Assembly (NCBI RefSeq): GCF_947072515.1
Contig: NZ_CAMTIG010000013.1
Location: forward strand, 1 to 64,000
From: an uncultured Clostridium sp.
GTDB lineage: Bacteria > Bacillota > Clostridia > Clostridiales > Clostridiaceae
Length of the DNA: 64,000 bases
Direction: 5' to 3'
The position numbers were made by a program, and so were the translations under genes. Below are positions 1 through 8,393 of this stretch, one piece after another. The notes beneath the pieces were generated by a model. That model saw only the letters and a list, made by a program, of their open reading frames with translations, was not told the DNA's origin and searched no databases. Position 1 is the first letter of the stretch. Each line of letters starts with the position of its first letter.

Positions 1-548
1 TCCCATTAACAATAGCAAACATGCAAGCTATAGAACATGGTGAAAAAGCTAAATACATTATCAATGACCAGTTCTTGAACTCCTTCTGTTATTTTGGGGG
101 AGCCGGAAACACCTTGTGTTTAATAATAGCCATATTCTTGATTACTAGGAAGAAAAATAGTGAACAGCAAAGAACTATTTCAAAACTTGCATTAGCACCA
201 GGTTTATTCAATATAAATGAACCTATTATATTTGGATTACCAATTTGTTTAGATCCAATATATGTAGTACCATTTGTTATTACACCATTGCTGAATTGTA
301 TAGTTACGTATTTTGTAATGTTGGCAGGGCTTGTTCCATATCCAACTGTTGAAGTTTTCTGGACAGTACCACCAATATTAAGTTCAATAGTAGCAACTCG
401 TTCATTCACTGGAGGTATATTGGCATTAATCTTATTTATAATAGATATACTAATCTACATCCCATTTGTAATAGTTGCATCTAATAGAGACAAAGAATTA
501 CAAGAAGCTGCAATAGAACAAGAACATGCAGCAGAAATGGCAAATTAA
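1..548 (+). CDS. PTS lactose/cellobiose-family IIC permease, 5'-truncated by window edge
   Basis: This is the C-terminal 182 or so residues of a membrane IIC permease that transports and phosphorylates a beta-linked disaccharide. The reading frame is open back to base 3, so the Met at 21 is internal and the true start lies outside the window. The sequence is almost the same as residues 257-437 of the complete IIC gene that follows, including the motif FNINEPIIFGLPICLDP typical of the cellobiose/chitobiose IIC family. At DNA level the two copies match closely with an offset of 1822 bases, and the similarity stops at the stop codon. Differences are mostly silent, with a few conservative changes (V/I, L/V). 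A strong hairpin terminator follows. No IIA or IIB gene is in view. Confidence 0.9.
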   Translation, partial: PLTIANMQAIEHGEKAKYIINDQFLNSFCYFGGAGNTLCLIIAIFLITRKKNSEQQRTISKLALAPGLFNINEPIIFGLPICLDPIYVVPFVITPLLNCIVTYFVMLAGLVPYPTVEVFWTVPPILSSIVATRSFTGGILALILFIIDILIYIPFVIVASNRDKELQEAAIEQEHAAEMAN

Positions 549-565
549 GAATTAGCCATTTAATT

Positions 566-599
566 AAAAAGACAAACCAATTAAGGTTTGTCTTTTTTT
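566..599 (+). terminator. Rho-independent terminator after the first IIC gene
   Basis: AGACAAACC pairs with GGTTTGTCT across a short loop and is followed by a run of T. It separates the two IIC genes into different transcripts. Confidence 0.85.
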
Positions 600-927
600 A
601 TGCAATAAATTAAAAAATAAAAGAAGAAAAATAGTCAGGAAAAGATGATTAAAAATAGTGTGCAGATATTTAAATATGAAGATGTATTCAAAAAAAATAT
701 ATATATGTGCAGAAATATATATAAGAAAAACATATATATTAAAAAATTCATTTTTAAAAAAGAATAAAGAGAAAAAAAGATTTCTAAATAATAAACTAGA
801 AGTGAATAAAGCAAAAGTAAAAGTTACACAAAAAATAAAAGTGTTCAATGATAATGTTTACATAGTGTGAAAGAGCCAGAGTTAAGCAATGGACTCATTT
901 GGAAGAATTTTTAATTTAATTATAAAT

Positions 928-944
928 TTGGCATAAGAAATGCT
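928..944 (+). promoter_or_regulatory. Candidate sigma-54 (-24/-12) promoter for the second IIC gene
   Basis: TTGGCATAAGAAATGCT matches the sigma-54 consensus TTGGCAC-N5-TTGCW at most positions. The invariant GG (930-931) and GC (942-943) are exactly 10 bases apart, as required. Sigma-54 promoters driven by LevR/CelR-type activators are known for PTS sugar operons of Firmicutes. The rest of the 549-1056 gap is A+T rich and holds no convincing gene. A weak cre-like site, TGATAATGTTTACA, lies at 849-862. Confidence 0.6.
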
Positions 945-1056
945 TTAGTAATAAGTGTAAAAACAAAACAAACTTTTCACATAAGAGTTATTAATTTACA
1001 GGAATTATTGATAAAGTTGCCTTAGTGGAAAGAAAAATAAATAGGAGGAAGTACAG

Positions 1057-2370
1057 ATGAAAAAATTTATTGCTTTCATGGAAAAGTATGTAGTTCCAGT
1101 AGCAGCGAAGATTGGGGCAGAACCACATTTAGCAGCTATCCGTGATGGTTTTGTAACTATCATTCCAATTATTATGATTGGAGCATTTGGAATACTTATT
1201 AATAACATTACAAATTGGCATGTTTATGTTAATTTCATGAGTGGGGTGTTTGGCCCAGGTTGGAAAGGTTGGGGAGGAAACGTATGGAATGCTTCATATG
1301 GAATTATGAGTCTTCTAGTTTGTTTCACAATTGCTTATCATTTTGCTAGAAGTAAAGGTAAAGATGGTTTAGCAGCAGCAGTTGTATCAGTTGGGGTTCT
1401 AGTACTATTCATAGTAAACATTGGTTCAGCTCAAAACGTTGGGTTCTTAGGAACTGATGGATTGTTATTAGGAATAGTAGTAGCACTTGTAGCTTCACAT
1501 ATAATGTGTCTGCTAATGGGTAATCCAAGATTACTTATTAAAATGCCAGATGGTGTACCACCAGCAGTTGCAAGATCATTTGCTTCATTATTCCCAACTA
1601 TGATAGTTGTTGGAGGAGCAGGTATACTTCAAGAACTTTATTTAAAATGTCATACAGGAATGATTTTACCAGCGTTATTTAATAAATGGATTCAAACTCC
1701 ACTTCAAGGTGTTGTTAGTTCATTATGGGGAGTACTAATCTTAATTTTAGTAATTCACATACTTTGGTTCTTTGGATTACATGGTTCAAACATGATGTTA
1801 CCAGTAGTTCAAGCTGTATTATTCCCATTAACAATAGCAAACATGCAAGCTATAGAACATGGTGAAAAAGCTAAATATATTATCAATGACCAATTTTTGA
1901 ATTCCTTCTGTTATTTTGGAGGAGCCGGAAACACCTTGTGCTTGATAATTGCAATTTTCTTAATAACTAGGAAGAAGAGTAGTGAACAACAAAGAACTAT
2001 TTCAAAACTTGCACTAGCTCCTGGTATATTTAATATAAATGAACCTATTATATTTGGATTACCAATCTGCTTAGATCCAATATATGTAGTACCATTTGTT
2101 ATTACACCATTGCTAAATTGTATTATTACGTATTTTGTAATGTTGGCAGGTCTTGTTCCATATCCAACTGTTGAAGTTTTCTGGACAGTACCACCAATAT
2201 TAAGTTCAATAGTAGCAACTCGTTCATTCACTGGAGGTATATTAGCAGTAATATTATTAGTAATGGATATACTAATATACATCCCATTTGTATTAGTTGC
2301 ATCTAATAGAGATAAAGAAGTCCAAGAAGCAGCAGTTGAACAAGAACATGCAGCAGAAATGGCAAATTAA
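1057..2370 (+). CDS. PTS lactose/cellobiose-family IIC permease
   Basis: Complete 437-residue membrane component of a phosphotransferase system of the lactose/cellobiose/chitobiose (IIC-celB) class. It carries out transport coupled to phosphorylation by a partner IIB, at the cytoplasmic membrane. Multiple hydrophobic helices span the chain. Family motifs include the substrate-pocket region near residue 245 (FFGLHGSNMML) and the NEP motif (FNINEPIIFG). The length is normal for a free-standing IIC. The start is set by AGGAGGAAG 8 bases upstream. A sigma-54-like promoter lies upstream and a hairpin downstream. The last 182 codons duplicate the gene at 1-548. Genes for IIA, IIB and a phospho-glycosidase are not in the window, so it may work with components encoded elsewhere. 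The sugar cannot be told from sequence alone. Confidence 0.92.
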   Translation: MKKFIAFMEKYVVPVAAKIGAEPHLAAIRDGFVTIIPIIMIGAFGILINNITNWHVYVNFMSGVFGPGWKGWGGNVWNASYGIMSLLVCFTIAYHFARSKGKDGLAAAVVSVGVLVLFIVNIGSAQNVGFLGTDGLLLGIVVALVASHIMCLLMGNPRLLIKMPDGVPPAVARSFASLFPTMIVVGGAGILQELYLKCHTGMILPALFNKWIQTPLQGVVSSLWGVLILILVIHILWFFGLHGSNMMLPVVQAVLFPLTIANMQAIEHGEKAKYIINDQFLNSFCYFGGAGNTLCLIIAIFLITRKKSSEQQRTISKLALAPGIFNINEPIIFGLPICLDPIYVVPFVITPLLNCIITYFVMLAGLVPYPTVEVFWTVPPILSSIVATRSFTGGILAVILLVMDILIYIPFVLVASNRDKEVQEAAVEQEHAAEMAN

Positions 2371-2412
2371 AGATAAATAAGTTTTCAATTATTAGTTAAA
2401 GTTACAATAGAG

Positions 2413-2441
2413 AAGGAGGCGCTTTTAAAGTGCCTCCTTTA
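2413..2441 (+). terminator. Hairpin terminator after the IIC gene
   Basis: AAGGAGGCGC and GTGCCTCCTT form a strong stem with a 7-base loop; the T tract is short (TTT). It may be a weak terminator. Confidence 0.6.
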
Positions 2442-2516
2442 AGTTGCAATAAATGAAAATATATTACATAATTTAACATATGAATTATAAAAATACAAAA
2501 TAATAAAAAAATTGGG

Positions 2517-2545
2517 GAACGTTTATAAAGAAAAACTTGTCTAAT
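2517..2545 (+). promoter_or_regulatory. ECF-type autoregulated promoter (copy 1)
   Basis: GAAC (2517-2520), 19 bases, then TCTAAT (2540-2545). The same GAAC-N19-TCTAA arrangement precedes the other two ECF sigma genes in this window. ECF sigma factors usually recognise a GGAAC -35 element and drive their own operons. Confidence 0.7.
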
Positions 2546-2573
2546 GGGTAAAATGGGATTTTAGGGGGAGAAT

Positions 2574-3095
2574 ATGGGGATTGTAATACAGGGTATTTTA
2601 AAAATACCTAAAGATAGAGTGACTAGAGCAAAGGAAGGGGACAAAGAGGCTTTTTCAGAAATTATAGAAGAAGAAAAACTCTCTTTATATAGAGTAGCAA
2701 AAGGAATATTAAAAGATGAGGATAAATGTTTTGATGCAATAAGCAATACTATAGTTAAAGCATATATAAATATAAAAAAACTTAGAAAAACAGAATATTT
2801 TAAAACATGGCTTATAAAAATCTTGATTAATGAATGTAGAGATATATTAAAAGAAGATAAAAAGATAGTCTATACTGACAAAGCTATAGAAAAAGAATAT
2901 AAAGATTCATATGAAGATTTTGATTTAATAAATGGGATAAATTCTTTAGAAGAAGAATTTAGAGAAGTAATTATTTTATATTATTTTGAAGATTTAAAAG
3001 GGGAAGAAATCGCAAAAGTTTTAAATATAAAAGAAAATACAGTAAGAACTAGACTTCATCGTGCAAAAAATAAGCTTTATGAGATTTTAAAATAG
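2574..3095 (+). CDS. ECF-family RNA polymerase sigma factor (pair 1)
   Basis: Small sigma-70-type factor of 173 residues. Region 2 (about residues 18-90) contains DAISNTIVKAYINIKKL and the motif YFKTWLIKILINECRDIL, which contacts the -10 element and core polymerase. Region 4 (about 120-173) has a helix-turn-helix ending VRTRLHRAKNKLYEIL. The start follows an AGGGGGAG ribosome site. It is followed after 10 bases by its likely anti-sigma gene, and a GAAC-N19-TCTAAT promoter sits upstream, which suggests autoregulation. Two other pairs in this window (at 5008 and 10503) are clear paralogues. The inducing signal is unknown; SigV/SigW-like envelope stress is a reasonable guess. Confidence 0.93.
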   Translation: MGIVIQGILKIPKDRVTRAKEGDKEAFSEIIEEEKLSLYRVAKGILKDEDKCFDAISNTIVKAYINIKKLRKTEYFKTWLIKILINECRDILKEDKKIVYTDKAIEKEYKDSYEDFDLINGINSLEEEFREVIILYYFEDLKGEEIAKVLNIKENTVRTRLHRAKNKLYEILK

Positions 3096-3105
3096 AGGTG
3101 GATTT

Positions 3106-4335
3106 ATGAGAAGAGAAGATTTAGAAAATAGACTTAAAAAAGGTAAAATAAATAAAATTCCTAAAGATATGGATAAGAAAATAGATGATTTATTAAAAAA
3201 TATAGATAAAAAAGCATATCAGAGAAAAAAGAAAGGCTATAAAAAAATAGCTATGGTAGCAGGAATAGTGTTAGCACTAGGAATGGGTGGTACAGGAGCA
3301 ATAGCAATAAGTAATGGAGAGAAAGAACCTTTATATGAGAAATGGGGCTTTGAAGATTCTTTTAAAAAATATAACACAAAATTAAATGAAGAAATTATAA
3401 AAGAGGGTGTAGGAATTAAGATAACGGATGTTGTTACAGATGGATATAGAGCATATATAAGTTACGAAGTAAGTGAAATAGATGAAAAATTTAAATTTGA
3501 TTATATTTCATTAGATTTTAATGGAAAAATAAATGGAAAAAGATTAAAAGATGAAGGATTAATTTATCAAAATAGAAAAGGAAATAAGTTAAGTGGAATA
3601 AAGCAAATACGGTTATCAGATAATGGGAATAGAGGGGAACTAGGGGAACCCATAGAAAAAGGAACATTAGATTTAAAAATAAAATTTAGCAATGAAAATA
3701 TGTATAAAAATATAAAGTGGGATTTTAAGTTTGATATTTCAAATGAAGAAATGAAGGACAAAATAAAAATTTATGATTTCAATGCAGAATTTAAATCGGG
3801 AATAGCAACTAAACTTATAGTTACTCCACTTAATATTTATTTAGAAGGAGTAGGAGAAGGTTGTAATCTTTATTTAAAAGATGAAAAAGGGAATATTTTA
3901 TCCCCTGTTGTAGGCGGAAATCATGAAAATAAAAAAAGTTTTTATTGGGAATTTGAAAGTAAATTTAATAAAATAGAAAATTTAAGCATAGTAGAATTAA
4001 AAGAAATAAATGATATGGCTGAAGAAAAAGAAGTAATATTAAAGATAGAAAGGGATGGATTTAAGCAAATAGGTAATTATGGAATAGAAATTTTAGATAT
4101 AAGTACAAAAGAGGGACAGACGATTATAAAATATAAAGGAGAAGATATAAATATGAGATGTTTTGAAATATCCTCAGAGGAGCATCCATATTTTGAAATG
4201 AAAGAAAATTTTATAGATAGGGAAATTAGAGAATTAGTTTTGATAAATGGAATATTAGAAGAAGGAAAAGAATATAAGTTTACTCATTATGATAGACCTA
4301 TACTGGAGTTTGGAAAAGAAATATCTGTAAAATAA
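3106..4335 (+). CDS. Membrane-anchored DUF4179 anti-sigma factor (pair 1)
   Basis: 409-residue single-pass protein. A basic cytoplasmic segment of about 47 residues (the presumed sigma-binding part, with KIDDLLKNIDKKAYQRKKK) is followed by one transmembrane helix (about residues 48-68) and a long extracytoplasmic domain of the DUF4179 type. It starts 10 bases after the sigma gene, behind AGAGGTGG. Families with this layout hold the partner sigma factor at the membrane until an outside signal releases it. That role is inferred from the pairing and topology. A hairpin terminator follows the gene. Confidence 0.85.
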   Translation: MRREDLENRLKKGKINKIPKDMDKKIDDLLKNIDKKAYQRKKKGYKKIAMVAGIVLALGMGGTGAIAISNGEKEPLYEKWGFEDSFKKYNTKLNEEIIKEGVGIKITDVVTDGYRAYISYEVSEIDEKFKFDYISLDFNGKINGKRLKDEGLIYQNRKGNKLSGIKQIRLSDNGNRGELGEPIEKGTLDLKIKFSNENMYKNIKWDFKFDISNEEMKDKIKIYDFNAEFKSGIATKLIVTPLNIYLEGVGEGCNLYLKDEKGNILSPVVGGNHENKKSFYWEFESKFNKIENLSIVELKEINDMAEEKEVILKIERDGFKQIGNYGIEILDISTKEGQTIIKYKGEDINMRCFEISSEEHPYFEMKENFIDREIRELVLINGILEEGKEYKFTHYDRPILEFGKEISVK

Positions 4336-4384
4336 AAGTTCCTAGAAGTTAAGAAAATATTTTAAAATAGATATGGCATAATTT

Positions 4385-4414
4385 AAAAAGGGTTGTTTTG
4401 ATACAGCCCTTTTT
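4385..4414 (+). terminator. Terminator after anti-sigma gene 1
   Basis: AAAAAGGG(T)TGT and ACA(G)CCCTTTTT form a stem. It lies between the anti-sigma gene and the oppositely oriented gene at 4453 and may serve both. Confidence 0.8.
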
Positions 4415-4452
4415 AATATGAAGAAAAATATGGAGAATTAAAATCAAAAAAA

Positions 4453-4842
4453 TTATGGATTAAGAAGGTTATTTATAGAACTAGGAAGATTACTCATACC
4501 AGGAAGTCCAGAAGGGACAGCACCTAGAGAATAGTTATTACTTCTTGCTATTCCCTCAAGAGCTGGATAAGAGTAAGTCAGCCTTTCATATCTATATTTA
4601 AAAGTATCTATAGAATTATTTAAATCTGTAAGAGTGAGTTCTTCATTTAAATAAGAAGTTGCAATAGCTTTAAAATCTTTAATAAGCATATCTAATTTCT
4701 CTAAAACAATCTTTTTTTCATTTATATCGGAAGGTTCTAAAATAGGATATTTCAAATCTACACTTCCTTTCATAAATTTAAAATACTCATAAAGAGCAGT
4801 AGCTTTTCTAAAAATTTTTTCTTTATAATCTTTTTTATGCAT
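4453..4842 (-). CDS. Hypothetical protein (129 aa)
   Basis: Soluble, mostly helical protein that I do not recognise. The longer open frame reaches 4968, but ATG at 4842 has a good site (AGAAGGTG) 7 bases upstream, and the extension would be hydrophobic, low-complexity sequence across the neighbouring promoter. Visible features are charged helices (KIVLEKLDMLIKDFK) and a C-terminal tail rich in Gly, Pro, Asn and Ser (GAVPSGLPGMSNLPSSINN). There is no signal peptide. It is transcribed away from the second sigma gene and shares the 150-base intergenic region with its promoter. Confidence 0.65.
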   Translation of the reverse strand: MHKKDYKEKIFRKATALYEYFKFMKGSVDLKYPILEPSDINEKKIVLEKLDMLIKDFKAIATSYLNEELTLTDLNNSIDTFKYRYERLTYSYPALEGIARSNNYSLGAVPSGLPGMSNLPSSINNLLNP

Positions 4843-4933
4843 AAAAGCACCTTCTTTGTAATTATTACCATAATTATGATATAAATAAATGTACAATAAA
4901 TGGATGTAAAGTAAAAAAATAAATAATTTGCGA

Positions 4934-4962
4934 GAACATTTATATAAAGTGGGGTATCTAAT
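4934..4962 (+). promoter_or_regulatory. ECF-type autoregulated promoter (copy 2)
   Basis: GAAC (4934-4937), 19 bases, TCTAAT (4957-4962); same elements and spacing as the promoters at 2517 and 10444. It lies about 45 bases before the sigma start at 5008. Confidence 0.7.
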
Positions 4963-5007
4963 AAGCAAAAGACTTAGCTAAGAATTTAAAAAATGAGGTG
5001 GACAAGG

Positions 5008-5538
5008 GTGAGTGTTCTAACTTTAAAATTACTTAATTTTAAAAAAGAAAAAACAAAGGAAGAGCTTGCAAAGATGGGGGATAAAGAGGCATTTGTAGAG
5101 CTTATAAATGAAAATAGACTTAACTTATATAAAGTTGCAAAGGGGATTTTAAGAGAGGAAAAAGACATTGAGGATGCTATAGGAAATACTGTAATGAAAA
5201 GTTTTGAAAAGATAGGGACTTTGAAAAATCCTGAATACTTTAAAACATGGCTTATAAGAATTCTTATAAATGAATGTAATTTAATTATTAGAAAAAACAA
5301 AAAGACTATTTATTTAGAACATAATGAAGAAGGGTACGAGGATAATTATAAAGATTTAGATTTAATAAAAGCCATTGATAGTTTAGAAAAAGATTTAAAA
5401 GAGGTAGTTATACTTTATTATTTCCAAGATATGAAGAGTGAAGAGATAGGTAAGTGTCTAAATATAAATCATAATACTGTGAGAACTAGACTTTATAGAA
5501 GTAAGAAAAAATTATATGGAATATTAATGGGGGAATAG
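5008..5538 (+). CDS. ECF-family RNA polymerase sigma factor (pair 2)
   Basis: About 176 residues with sigma region 2 (EDAIGNTVMKSFEKI, YFKTWLIRILINECNLII) and region 4 (EEIGKCLNINHNTVRTRLYR). The GTG at 5008 is preferred over the ATG at 4993 because GAGGTGG lies a few bases before it, while nothing resembling a ribosome site precedes 4993. The third sigma gene also appears to use a non-ATG start in the same position. Its anti-sigma gene starts 2 bases after the stop. It is a paralogue of the factors at 2574 and 10503, so some cross-recognition of promoters is likely. Confidence 0.92.
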   Translation: MSVLTLKLLNFKKEKTKEELAKMGDKEAFVELINENRLNLYKVAKGILREEKDIEDAIGNTVMKSFEKIGTLKNPEYFKTWLIRILINECNLIIRKNKKTIYLEHNEEGYEDNYKDLDLIKAIDSLEKDLKEVVILYYFQDMKSEEIGKCLNINHNTVRTRLYRSKKKLYGILMGE

Positions 5539-5540
5539 CT

Positions 5541-6869
5541 ATGAATTTTGAGAAATTAGATAAAAAAGTTAAAAAAGATATAGATGAAAATATAAATACT
5601 GTTCCAGAAGGAGTTAATAAGAGGATAGATGAGGCTTTAACTTCTTTGGGAACTAAAAAGAAGAGAGAAAATTTAAAAAAAGTATGTATTGTAGCTGGAG
5701 TAGCAGTATGTTTAGGAGCAGCAGGAATAACAACTACAGCTGTAGCTAAAGGGACACCTGTTAAGGATGCAATATTTGATATATTGGGATTTGATGATGA
5801 TTATAAGAAGTATGCAACAGAAATTAACCAATCTATAGAAGCTTATGGAGTAAAGGCAACAGTAACAAGTGCTGTTCATGATGGATATAAAATGACTATA
5901 AATTTTAGGATAGAAGGGGAGAATGTAGATGAAGTAAAAGAGAATACACTACCTCAAATTAAGATAAAAGGTGAAGAGGAGAGAGGATATGAGGCAAGTT
6001 ATAGAATGGAAAAACAAAATGATGGTACTGTAATAGGAACCTATGATGTAGACTTAAGCGATGTGAATGTAGGAGATAGAACTGCTTTAGGATATAAAGA
6101 TAATATAGATATAGAATTTATATTAGGGCAATATATTCAAAAAACGCAAAAATTTAAGGAAGGGTTGAAATTTAAAATAAAAGCAGATGCTGAAAATGTT
6201 AAGGATGATATAAAAGTTTATAAAGTAAATGAAGAGATTGAAGAAGGAATTATAAAAGAAGTTATAGTAACTCCATTTAAGGTATATATAAAGGGTGAAA
6301 AATATAAAGAGAATAATGAGAATAGAGATAACGGTGAAGGAAAAGAAAGCGATAGAAGTTATATAAATCCTGTAGATATATATAATGAATATATTATAGA
6401 AGATGCTAAAGGGATTATAAGTACACCAGTATCAAGTAATTTTTTAGTAGCAAAACCGACTTTTATGCTTCAATTTGAAAATAACTTTAAGGATTTAAGT
6501 AAAATTAAATTTGCTAAAATAGATAATGAAAAAGAAAATAAAACTTATGAAGGAATTTTAAAAATAAATGGAGATAAAGTAGAAATAAATATTGGTGGGA
6601 ATATAAAAATTTTAGAAAGTAAAAAAGAAAAAAATAATTTGAAAATAAAATATAAAATAAAAAATCCTTTGATAGAGAGAATTTATATTGAAGACTTCAT
6701 AGATAAAAATATGGAGAAAATTGATTTTTATGAAAAGAGTAAAAATAGTGCAATAGATAAGGAAACAGGACAATTAATAGTTAAAGATATTAAAGATGGA
6801 GAATATAGGATAAGTTGTGGAGATTCTTCAAATTTAGAAATCATAGAAACTATAGATTTAGTAAAGTAG
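5541..6869 (+). CDS. Membrane-anchored DUF4179 anti-sigma factor (pair 2)
   Basis: 442-residue single-pass membrane protein with the same plan as the partner at 3106: a charged N-terminal cytoplasmic segment (KRIDEALTSLGTKKKRENLKK), a transmembrane helix (about residues 46-68, VCIVAGVAVCLGAAGITTTA) and a large extracytoplasmic DUF4179-like region. An insertion rich in Asn, Glu and Lys (KYKENNENRDNGEGKESDR) interrupts the outer domain near residues 254-272 and makes this the longest of the three. It almost touches the sigma gene (2-base gap), implying tight co-translation. Confidence 0.85.
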   Translation: MNFEKLDKKVKKDIDENINTVPEGVNKRIDEALTSLGTKKKRENLKKVCIVAGVAVCLGAAGITTTAVAKGTPVKDAIFDILGFDDDYKKYATEINQSIEAYGVKATVTSAVHDGYKMTINFRIEGENVDEVKENTLPQIKIKGEEERGYEASYRMEKQNDGTVIGTYDVDLSDVNVGDRTALGYKDNIDIEFILGQYIQKTQKFKEGLKFKIKADAENVKDDIKVYKVNEEIEEGIIKEVIVTPFKVYIKGEKYKENNENRDNGEGKESDRSYINPVDIYNEYIIEDAKGIISTPVSSNFLVAKPTFMLQFENNFKDLSKIKFAKIDNEKENKTYEGILKINGDKVEINIGGNIKILESKKEKNNLKIKYKIKNPLIERIYIEDFIDKNMEKIDFYEKSKNSAIDKETGQLIVKDIKDGEYRISCGDSSNLEIIETIDLVK

Positions 6870-6875
6870 TATAGG

Positions 6876-6933
6876 GAAAGATATAGAATAGTTATCAAAT
6901 AAAAAGATAATTTTCTATATCTTTTTATTTTTA
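6876..6933 (+). terminator. Terminator after anti-sigma gene 2
   Basis: AAAGATATAGAA and TTCTATATCTTT pair around an inner GTTATC/GATAAT stem, followed by T-rich sequence. Confidence 0.75.
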
Positions 6934-7026
6934 GATAATTTGAAAGAGTTTAAGCAAATATTAAATTGTGAATAAGAAAAAAATAAGAGTAGAATGAAAA
7001 GAAAACCTAATAACAGGAGGAAAAAA

Positions 7027-7668
7027 ATGATAGAAGTTTTAAATGAAAGTAAAGAAGAAAAGTTAAATTATATAATAAATTTACCAGATGAGTATGGAAA
7101 AACTGAAGAAAAATTTCCGGTAATATTGTTTTTACATGGAATAGGAGAAAGAGGAGCGGATATTAGAAAGGTTAAAAAATATGGAATACATAGATATATA
7201 AAAGATATAAATATTCCATTTGTAGTTGTATCACCTCAATGTAAGGAAAATAATTTTTGGGACAGGCATTTTTCAGATATTGAGGAACTATTAGAAAATA
7301 TCAAGGAGAAGTATAGGATAGATTTAGAGAGGATATGTTTAGTTGGAGTTAGTTTAGGAGCTTATGGAGCATGGAATTTTGCTATGGAAAGACCAAATAT
7401 GTTTAAAAGTGTAGTATCTATAGCAGGAGGCGCAATGATTCCTAAGTATGCGAATTTAATAAAAGAAATACCTGTATATATTGCACATGGTGAAGAGGAC
7501 TGTGAAGTGGATATTAGGGAAAGTATGGAAATAGCAGAAGAACTTATATCCATTGGAGGAAAGGTCAAATTAAATATAGTTGCGAATAGTGGACATGAGT
7601 TATGTACTAAAATCTTTGAAGATAAAAGTTTATATAGATGGATAGCGGAAAATACAATGAAAAGATAA
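7027..7668 (+). CDS. Alpha/beta-hydrolase fold esterase/peptidase
   Basis: 213-residue cytoplasmic hydrolase without a signal peptide. The catalytic set is visible: nucleophile Ser109 in GVSLG, likely acid Asp158 in HGEEDCEVD, and His190 in NSGHE. An oxyanion-type LFLHGIGERG strand-loop lies at residues 35-43. It fits the phospholipase/carboxylesterase and COG4099 'predicted peptidase' group, but the substrate is unknown. The ATG at 7027 is chosen over 6994 because AGGAGG precedes it directly. It stands alone between the second sigma pair and the LytTR locus. Confidence 0.85.
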   Translation: MIEVLNESKEEKLNYIINLPDEYGKTEEKFPVILFLHGIGERGADIRKVKKYGIHRYIKDINIPFVVVSPQCKENNFWDRHFSDIEELLENIKEKYRIDLERICLVGVSLGAYGAWNFAMERPNMFKSVVSIAGGAMIPKYANLIKEIPVYIAHGEEDCEVDIRESMEIAEELISIGGKVKLNIVANSGHELCTKIFEDKSLYRWIAENTMKR

Positions 7669-7778
7669 CGTTTGTGCCAAAGAGAAGGAGTTTATGACAG
7701 ATATATTGAAAAAGTAAAATATTAACATATAATTTAAGTATAGAGGTTAACCTTAAAGTTCATAAAGGGGTGGAGAAA

Positions 7779-8393
7779 ATGAATAAAATAAGGTATATAG
7801 TTGGAGCAAAGCCAACAACAAAGAAGAGAATAATAATAGCTATTATTATTAGTGTTGTTGGGGGAAGCCTTATAGGATTAATGTTAAAAAATTTAATTGA
7901 TCTTAATTTAGTTATGGGAAATATTATTGGTATATGTGGACTTATGCTATGGTGGGTACCTATAATATCAACAATGAATGAGCATTGGGACTTAACAGAT
8001 AAGTATTTTGAGTATAGATATTTTAATAATCATATGGAAGGAGTCAAATATGTTATAGATGTCTTATTAGATAGAGAAGAGCGAGCAGTAGTTAAAATAA
8101 GATTAAGTCAAATTCAAAGTATAAAATTATATTGGGTTATAGCATTTGGTGTATATTCAGTAATGTATTTTCCAATACGAATGAAGATAGTTTTAAAGGA
8201 TGGTTCTGTATTAGACACTGATGCTCTTTTAAATAAGAAAGAAGATTTTTATGAAGCATTTGATTATTTAAAAAGTAAAGGTGTAAAAATAGATGATAAA
8301 TATAATTTAATAGATGCCTTAAGAAATCCAAAACTTAATATCAATGATTATATTATGGGTATAAGGGATGGAAAAAAATATGATAAAGTTTAA
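7779..8393 (+). CDS. Membrane protein with PH-like cytoplasmic domain, LytTR partner
   Basis: 204-residue protein with two N-terminal transmembrane helices (about residues 18-37 and 44-65), then a soluble region with a further hydrophobic stretch (KLYWVIAFGVYSVMYF). The layout recalls bacterial PH-like or YcxB-like membrane proteins; I do not recognise the family with certainty. ATG 7779 is preferred to GTG 7770 because AAAGGGGTGGAG lies just before it. The 3' end overlaps the start of a LytTR regulator gene. Small membrane proteins are often encoded beside orphan LytTR regulators and act as their inhibitors, so that role is a plausible inference. Confidence 0.7.
   Translation: MNKIRYIVGAKPTTKKRIIIAIIISVVGGSLIGLMLKNLIDLNLVMGNIIGICGLMLWWVPIISTMNEHWDLTDKYFEYRYFNNHMEGVKYVIDVLLDREERAVVKIRLSQIQSIKLYWVIAFGVYSVMYFPIRMKIVLKDGSVLDTDALLNKKEDFYEAFDYLKSKGVKIDDKYNLIDALRNPKLNINDYIMGIRDGKKYDKV

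Noticed and set aside
564-870. Open frames on both strands in the gap between the two IIC genes
   Set aside because: Lysine-, isoleucine- or phenylalanine-rich translations typical of AT-rich non-coding DNA, with no ribosome site; they mirror each other on the two strands.
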